Positions 32,835-38,319 of a stretch of DNA of 38,319 nt are shown here, piece after piece. This stretch comes from Candidatus Kapaibacterium sp. (lineage in GTDB: Bacteria > Bacteroidota > Ignavibacteria > Kapaibacteriales > UBA7675), in contig JANQRB010000059.1 in NCBI GenBank assembly GCA_028284775.1, positions 1-38,319 on the forward strand, in the 5' to 3' direction. The notes under the pieces were generated by a model, which worked only from the letters and a program-made list of their open reading frames with translations, was not told the origin of the DNA and did no database searches. Each line of letters starts with the position of its first letter. The first letter of the stretch is position 1. Both the position numbers and the translations under genes were made by a program.

Positions 32835-34493
32835 TCAGAGTCTGAACATCGCTCCAAGGGTAAACGAAAAGCCAAGATCGAATTTGCTGCGCGCTTTTTG
32901 TTCAAACACCTTAAGATACATCGCGCGCGAATCGAAACCGGTCTGCAGTGAAATACTGTTTGTCAGCTCATACGAAGCAGATGCTCGCAGGTAGCCCAGC
33001 ATACCTTCATTCGATCCGCCGGCGCCAATGCGGCCGATAAAGGAAATTCGCTCGCGGATCGGTATTTCATGTTCGTAGAAGATACCACCCCAGAGCGTAC
33101 TTTTATTGACGCGTCGCTGATCGAGATACAAGGAGCCGGGTTCGCTGTCCTGACCGCCGAGGCCGGATTCGCCAGCCGGCTTATCATCGCCCGCACCCGT
33201 GACAACAGAATCATCGCCGTCATTCGGACCCTCGCCGTTCTGCGCGCCGGAATCGTCGTCGGGCAGCTCGTCACCGGGCTTGCCGTCGCCCGACTGCGTG
33301 CCAAAGGCTTCCTGCATCGCATCATTGTCCGAGGGACGGTAATACTGCGACAGGTCTTCGATAAGGCCGGTGGTAACACCGTTGCTGATCCCTAGCGGAC
33401 CGGGAACATACCGCCAGGTCTCATAGGAATAGCTGAAACTCAGATAGCCCACTTCGAGCCCGATACGCCCGGCGTCGCTCACGCTGTAGCCAAGGCTCAC
33501 GGAAGACAGCGAGACGATCGGCGATTCGTTGCCTGTTTCGGCCTGCGACACCAGATCGCTGCCGAAGGTCGAAGAGAGGAAAATCTGTCCGCGCATATCC
33601 TGATCATCTTCGGCGGCGTCATAGGCAAGGAAACCACCGGTAAAGTCTTCTTCGGTATCATCGGCGACGGCAAAAGGATCCTGGTCGTCCGCCAGCAAGC
33701 CATCCGATAATGCGAGGGTGCTGGCTTCGGAATCCCAACGCTGATCAGTCAGTCCGGTATTCTCGGATTGACGTATTGCCGCTTCGATGGGGTCCTGGAA
33801 TGTGGGACTTTGGGAAATCGAATTCCGAACATCTCCGGAAGCTTCTTCCCGAGCTATGCCTGGCGTCGACTCGTTGCTGCGGCGATCACTTTGCATCGCG
33901 AGCGGCACGCGTCGCTCGCCATTCCGGTTTTGTGCATCGGACCTGTCAGAGCGCGTATCGCCGGCACTGTTAGCCGCTGCGTTGTCGGCTGCGGCAGTCA
34001 ATAACTCCTGCGATGTGGCCAGGGCCGAAAGCAATGTCGCGTCACGGACCGTGCCGTGCTCGTCGTTCGCCGAAGCCCGTGCCGGGGTAAGAAGATCGTC
34101 CATGGGATCGACCTGCGCTAGGCCTGCGCCGTATTCCGTATAAGGAGCTTCGCCCATATCGGTTGTAAAAGTCGGCAGCATCAATGCAATCAGCAGCAGC
34201 ACGGCGGTGACGGCGGGTGTACGCCAGCGTTCCGGGTCTTGCGCCGGAAGGGTGGGCGGCACCTCGCTGAAAATTTTCATCAGCACCAATTCTTCGGTAT
34301 CGCGTGCGAGATCATCCGGTACACTGATGGAATCGGCATTAGCCCTTACGGCATGATGCACCGCTACTGCATCATCAAAGGCAACCTTTGCATCGGGTGT
34401 CTCTGAAAGGACGTGCCGCAGTTCCTTGTCTTCGTTTGAAGACAGATCCCCGTCCAGGTACTTGGTTATTAAGACATCTACTTCAGGTTTCAT
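32835..34493 (-). CDS. Putative trans-envelope anti-sigma factor with C-terminal beta-barrel (B)
   Basis: The 552-aa protein starts at 34493 (MKPEVDVLITKYLDGDL); this ATG overlaps the end of the sigma gene by 11 bases. Residues about 8-50 (ITKYLDGDLSSNED, AKVAFDDAVAVHHA) match the N-terminus of the 16241-17518 protein in pattern (LDG, then an acidic-hydrophobic F-x-x-A helix) and lack zinc ligands. A TM segment at about 93-110 (TPAVTAVLLLIALMLPTF) is followed by about 190 residues of low-complexity, Ser/Asp/Ala/Asn-rich linker. A beta-barrel at about 301-552 ('MRGQIFLSSTFGS', 'GLEVGYLSFSYSYE', 'SISLQTGFDSRAMYL', ending 'FSFTLGAMFRL') contains one long acidic insert (about 388-455, 'DELPDDDSGAQNG', 'GPNDGDDSVV') that would form a large extracellular loop. 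No signal peptide is seen. It should hold the sigma factor at the inner membrane; direct sensing by the barrel is inference. Confidence 0.82.
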   Translation of the reverse strand: MKPEVDVLITKYLDGDLSSNEDKELRHVLSETPDAKVAFDDAVAVHHAVRANADSISVPDDLARDTEELVLMKIFSEVPPTLPAQDPERWRTPAVTAVLLLIALMLPTFTTDMGEAPYTEYGAGLAQVDPMDDLLTPARASANDEHGTVRDATLLSALATSQELLTAAADNAAANSAGDTRSDRSDAQNRNGERRVPLAMQSDRRSNESTPGIAREEASGDVRNSISQSPTFQDPIEAAIRQSENTGLTDQRWDSEASTLALSDGLLADDQDPFAVADDTEEDFTGGFLAYDAAEDDQDMRGQIFLSSTFGSDLVSQAETGNESPIVSLSSVSLGYSVSDAGRIGLEVGYLSFSYSYETWRYVPGPLGISNGVTTGLIEDLSQYYRPSDNDAMQEAFGTQSGDGKPGDELPDDDSGAQNGEGPNDGDDSVVTGAGDDKPAGESGLGGQDSEPGSLYLDQRRVNKSTLWGGIFYEHEIPIRERISFIGRIGAGGSNEGMLGYLRASASYELTNSISLQTGFDSRAMYLKVFEQKARSKFDLGFSFTLGAMFRL

Positions 34494-35055
34494 AGCGTTC
34501 TTGCACGATAGGAGACAGAACTTTGCGAAGGATGAGTCTCGCACGATGCACACGAACCTTCGCCAACGACACTTCTATTCCCGTAATTTCCGCAATCTCT
34601 TTGTAGGAGTACTCTTCATATTCGCGGAGGATGAGCGCCTCCCGCAGTTTGACCGGCAATTCCTGAATCGCATTGTCAATGTTGTTCTTCAGCATCACGT
34701 CGCTGTCCTGCATGCGGGTCGTCGATAGTATTCCGCCATGAATATCTTCCTCGAAGGAATCGTAAGATTTCTGCCGGCGCAGGAGATTCAGACAGACGTT
34801 CCGCGCAATGGTAAATAACCAGGCTGGAAAGTTGGTGCCCCGGAAATCGCGCTTGTGCTCATACATGCGCATAAATGTTTCCTGAAAGGCATCTTTTCCG
34901 GCAACCTCGCTGCTCATCATACGGACGCAGAAACGATAAACCCGGTGCTGATACCGGGCATAGAGAATCCGAAAAGCTTCAGCACTTCCCTGCTGAAATT
35001 GTTCGATCGCTTTGCGGAGTTCTGCGTCGCTATTTTTACGAGGATTTGACAGCAT
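34483..35055 (-). CDS. ECF (sigma-70 family) RNA polymerase sigma factor B
   Basis: The 190-aa protein shows region 2 (about 22-92: 'FRILYARYQHRVYRFCVRMM', 'GKDAFQETFMRMYEHKRDF', 'FPAWLFTIARNVCLNLLRR') and region 4 (about 128-180: 'IQELPVKLREALILREYE', 'EYSYKEIAEITGIEVSLAKV'). It is a full-length ECF factor and its last bases (ATGAAACCTGA) contain the ATG of the barrel/anti-sigma gene, so the two are translationally coupled. A rhomboid protease gene ends 105 bp upstream on the same strand. No strong Shine-Dalgarno precedes the start. It is expected to redirect RNA polymerase when freed by its neighbour; target genes are unknown. Confidence 0.95.
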   Translation of the reverse strand: MLSNPRKNSDAELRKAIEQFQQGSAEAFRILYARYQHRVYRFCVRMMSSEVAGKDAFQETFMRMYEHKRDFRGTNFPAWLFTIARNVCLNLLRRQKSYDSFEEDIHGGILSTTRMQDSDVMLKNNIDNAIQELPVKLREALILREYEEYSYKEIAEITGIEVSLAKVRVHRARLILRKVLSPIVQERYET

Positions 35056-35160
35056 ACGACATGTTCGGTCGGAGTGTTACCGCATATTTCGCGAATTTGA
35101 CCGAGAGACACAAGGCTCTTTTGAAAGGTTACATTTTTTTGCTGCAGTACCTGCTAAAGC

Positions 35161-36126
35161 TCAGAGCTTGCGGCTGTATTCTTTGAGAATCTCTTTCTCG
35201 CGCGGTGAGAGACTTTCAAATCCGCCTTCGTTCATCTTATCCAGGATGGCATCGATTTGCTCTTGCGAAATTCGCTTGCGGCGCCGTTCATCCCTGTCGT
35301 CGGCTTCGGCTTCCTGCTCGGGCGGACGGCTGCGAAACCAGGAAGGAGCCGCCTTTTTTTCACGCCTGGCTTCATTGATGTCGAAAACATTGCTCGCACT
35401 TTCGCCTGGAGGCCGGCCGCCGCCGCGGATCATGTCACGCACGGCAAAAATCATCTTGTCGCAGAACTGAAAGACTCCGTATTTCATTCCGTAGCGCAGC
35501 AGAAAAAAGCCCATCAAGGCACCGCCCAGATGACCGAAGTGCGAAACATTATCGTCCGATGCGAAGGAAAAGCCCAGAAAGACCTCCATCCCGATAAAGA
35601 CCCACATCAAAATTTTGGCCTTGATGGGAAAAAAGAAGGGAAACAAAATCATAGGAGCGTTCGGGTGCATCAGGCCGAATGCAACAATGATCCCGAATAC
35701 GCCGGCAGACGCGCCAACCAATGGGGCCGGGTCGCCTGTCATCGAGGACAACAGAATCTGACCGAAGCCGCCGGCCACGCCACACAGAAGATAATACACC
35801 AGAAATCGCCGGGTGCCCCACTGCTGCTCGATGGCGATTCCGAGCATCCACACGAAGAGCATATTGAAAAAAAGGTGACGAAAACCGACATGGAGAAACT
35901 GAAAGCTGAAGAACTGCCAGGGTAAAAAATCGCCGGTTTCAAAGGGATAGAGCGCGAACATGCGCTGAAACCAGACATCGGCGCTCAGATCGCCGCCAAT
36001 CGTGAAGCTTGGAAGAATCAATTCCTGCAACACGAAAATCGATGCATTGACGATCAGGAGCCACTTAATGCCGGGCGTCATGCGCGGAATGTTGAATTGT
36101 ACCTGCCCGTATTGACTTCCGTTCAT
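35161..36126 (-). CDS. Rhomboid intramembrane serine protease with soluble C-terminal extension
   Basis: The 321-aa protein (start 36126, with GGAG about 8 nt upstream; a start at 36141 adds five residues) has a rhomboid core of six or seven TM segments (about 20-220). The catalytic Ser is Ser140 in GASAG, and the His is in SHFGHLGG (195-202), most likely the second His. 'FLHVGFRHLFFNM' (about 77-89) is the conserved H-x-x-x-N loop region. After the last TM, about 100 residues are charged and hydrophilic and end in a compact 'ISQEQIDAILDKMNEGGF...LSPREKEILKEYSRKL' helical motif, as seen at the C-terminus of rhomboids in Bacteroidota. Rhomboids cut TM segments of membrane proteins. The gene lies just upstream of the second ECF sigma operon. 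Confidence 0.95.
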   Translation of the reverse strand: MNGSQYGQVQFNIPRMTPGIKWLLIVNASIFVLQELILPSFTIGGDLSADVWFQRMFALYPFETGDFLPWQFFSFQFLHVGFRHLFFNMLFVWMLGIAIEQQWGTRRFLVYYLLCGVAGGFGQILLSSMTGDPAPLVGASAGVFGIIVAFGLMHPNAPMILFPFFFPIKAKILMWVFIGMEVFLGFSFASDDNVSHFGHLGGALMGFFLLRYGMKYGVFQFCDKMIFAVRDMIRGGGRPPGESASNVFDINEARREKKAAPSWFRSRPPEQEAEADDRDERRRKRISQEQIDAILDKMNEGGFESLSPREKEILKEYSRKL

Positions 36127-36383
36127 GTTGTTTCTCCGCAAGGCCGATACTCGGCAATTTTACGCGAGGCTGCGCCACGCCCCGGCAGCTCCTCGCCGGC
36201 GGCAGGCCGCTGAGGCAATAATACCAAAAAGCAATGTGATTTTTGCGCTACGCTTCGCACTGTCAGCCGCACTCGTCCGTAAAGATCGACATCCAAAGCA
36301 TGACGGCACGGCGAAGGCGGCTTTGGCGGTGGACGTTTGACAACAGGTGGAATTGCCCGCATTCCTCTGCATTGGCCGGTCCG

Positions 36384-37574
36384 CTAGCTATTGAGCGCCT
36401 CGATTCCGGGCAGGGTCTTTCCCTCCAGAAATTCCAGCGAGGCGCCGCCGCCGGTAGAGACATGGGAAACCTGGTCGCTAAGGCCAAACTGAGCGATGGC
36501 TGCCGCCGAGTCACCGCCGCCGACGATTGTCGTGGCGCCCGCCCTGGTGGCTTCGGCCATCGCGGCGGCTACTGCTCGACTGCCGGCTGCAAAATTGCTC
36601 ATTTCAAACACGCCCATCGGCCCGTTCCAGAGTACCGTCCGCGCCTGTCGGATACGCTCGCCGTAGCTCGCGCCGGTAGCGGGGCCGATGTCCAGCCCCA
36701 TCCAGCCGGCGGGCAGCTCGTCCACCGATACTGTTTTGCGATCGGCATCATTGGCAAAAGACGCGGCCACGACGGTATCGCGCGGCAACAGCAGATCGAC
36801 GCCCTTTGCAGCGGCTTCTTGAAGCAATTCGCTCGCCAGACCTATCTTATCCTCCTCCAGAAGCGAGCTGCCGATCTCCTTGCCCTGTGCCTTAAAAAAG
36901 GTAAACATCATTGCGCCACCGATCAAAATCGCATCGCACTTCCCGAGTAGATTGCTGATGACGTCAATTTTGCCGGAAATTTTCGATCCACCGAGGATTG
37001 CGACAAAGGGGCGTTCCGCCCGCTCCAGCGCCGTTCCCAGAAAGCGCAGCTCTCTCTGCATCAGATGGCCCGCCGCCTTCGCCTCGATCAGGGCGGGAAT
37101 GCCCGCCGTGCTGGCATGAGCGCGATGGGCGGCGCCGAAGGCATCGTTAATATATACATCGCCCAGAGCAGCCAGTGCGGCGGCAAAAGCCGGATCATTC
37201 TTTTCTTCACCGGCATGAAATCGGAGATTCTCCAGCAGGAGTATATCCTGTGCGGACGCAGTCGCAAGGGCGGCAGTCGCTGAATCGCCAATGCAATCCG
37301 GCACAAAGGTCACCGCGCTACTCAGCAGATCGGCCAGATGATCTGCTACCGGCTTCAGGGACATGGCCGGGTTACGCTGTCCTTTCGGCCTCCCGAGGTG
37401 CGACATAATAATCGGAATACCTCCTCGCTGCCGGATGGCCTGTATCGTCGGCAGGCTCGCTCTGATTCGCGTGTCATCACTGATATGCTGCTCGCTGTCA
37501 AGCGGTACGTTAAAATCCACACGCAAGAGAACCCGCTGGCCCTGGAGCTCGAGTTGATCAATAGATTTAACCAT
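36384..37574 (-). CDS. pgk: Phosphoglycerate kinase
   Basis: The 396-aa protein is a complete PGK. It has 'VLLRVDFNVPLD' near the N-terminus, the 'RIRASLPTI' and 'SHLGRPKG' substrate motifs, 'LLENLRFHAGEEKND', the hinge 'LGGSKISGKIDVI' and the nucleotide-binding 'TTIVGGGDSAAAI'. It moves a phosphate between 1,3-bisphosphoglycerate and ADP in glycolysis, in the cytoplasm. GAPDH lies directly upstream with 168 bp between, so the usual gap-pgk order is kept. Length is normal for the family. Confidence 0.98.
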   Translation of the reverse strand: MVKSIDQLELQGQRVLLRVDFNVPLDSEQHISDDTRIRASLPTIQAIRQRGGIPIIMSHLGRPKGQRNPAMSLKPVADHLADLLSSAVTFVPDCIGDSATAALATASAQDILLLENLRFHAGEEKNDPAFAAALAALGDVYINDAFGAAHRAHASTAGIPALIEAKAAGHLMQRELRFLGTALERAERPFVAILGGSKISGKIDVISNLLGKCDAILIGGAMMFTFFKAQGKEIGSSLLEEDKIGLASELLQEAAAKGVDLLLPRDTVVAASFANDADRKTVSVDELPAGWMGLDIGPATGASYGERIRQARTVLWNGPMGVFEMSNFAAGSRAVAAAMAEATRAGATTIVGGGDSAAAIAQFGLSDQVSHVSTGGGASLEFLEGKTLPGIEALNS

Positions 37575-37742
37575 AGGAAGAATGAGTTGATTTCAGGTTC
37601 TGAACATCGCCACGGGGACTGCCGGCTCCCGCCAGCGTCATCTGTCGTGCATGCGCAGTCCGATGCTGTGGGAACCGGCAGATTAGCTGCCTCTGTCGCG
37701 TAGTCAGGGGCTACGTGCTTTTTCGCTTGGCCTCCCTTTCGA

Positions 37743-38319
<577 letters not shown>

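Overview
The window comes from a Gram-negative bacterium of the FCB group (Bacteroidota / Chlorobiota / Ignavibacteriota / Kapabacteria side). The evidence is five proteins ending in the beta-sandwich C-terminal domain with a 'FPNP / YPNP' start that is typical of type IX secretion (T9SS) cargo, two VIT-VWA surface proteins, several outer-membrane beta-barrels, and starts that often lack a strong Shine-Dalgarno. A finer placement cannot be made from sequence alone. Most genes are GC-rich; roughly 4.7-15.2 kb is visibly AT-richer.

Layout. (1) 1-15245, all genes on the minus strand: two giant RHS/YD-type surface proteins, one cut by the window edge (1-3564) and one complete (6139-14007, 2622 aa, SpvB + FG-GAP + TcdB-middle + YD repeats + RHS core). 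Between them lie two small T9SS-sorted proteins. Gene-poor stretches with hairpins sit at 4638-5449 and 14008-15245. (2) 15246-18096, minus: an ECF sigma factor, a TM protein combining an anti-sigma-like N-terminus with a C-terminal beta-barrel, and an Ig-like lipoprotein. (3) 18935-28628: a 1175-aa secreted subtilisin with its own T9SS signal, a TM-anchored Ig-like protein, two divergent VIT-VWA proteins with T9SS-type tails, and an outer-membrane barrel. (4) 28849-32761, plus: two bacterial-PH-domain membrane proteins (YdbS/YdbT type), the GTPase Era, and a Fic-fold protein lacking the catalytic histidine. (5) 32835-38319, minus: GAPDH (partial), PGK, a rhomboid protease, then a second ECF sigma gene overlapping a second anti-sigma/beta-barrel gene.

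How the genes may work together. The most unusual feature is the repeated pairing of an ECF sigma factor with a protein that appears to run from the cytoplasm through the inner membrane, along a disordered periplasmic linker, to a beta-barrel in the outer membrane. If correct, this lets the outer membrane signal to a sigma factor through one polypeptide. It occurs twice, once beside a rhomboid protease and once with an Ig-like lipoprotein. The surrounding genes encode the kind of cell-surface cargo (T9SS adhesins, protease, RHS proteins) such a system might govern; that link is inference. The RHS/T9SS pairs form a second interesting theme: the large RHS protein has no visible T9SS signal, while a 132-aa neighbour consists almost only of a signal peptide, one YD-repeat motif and a T9SS signal.
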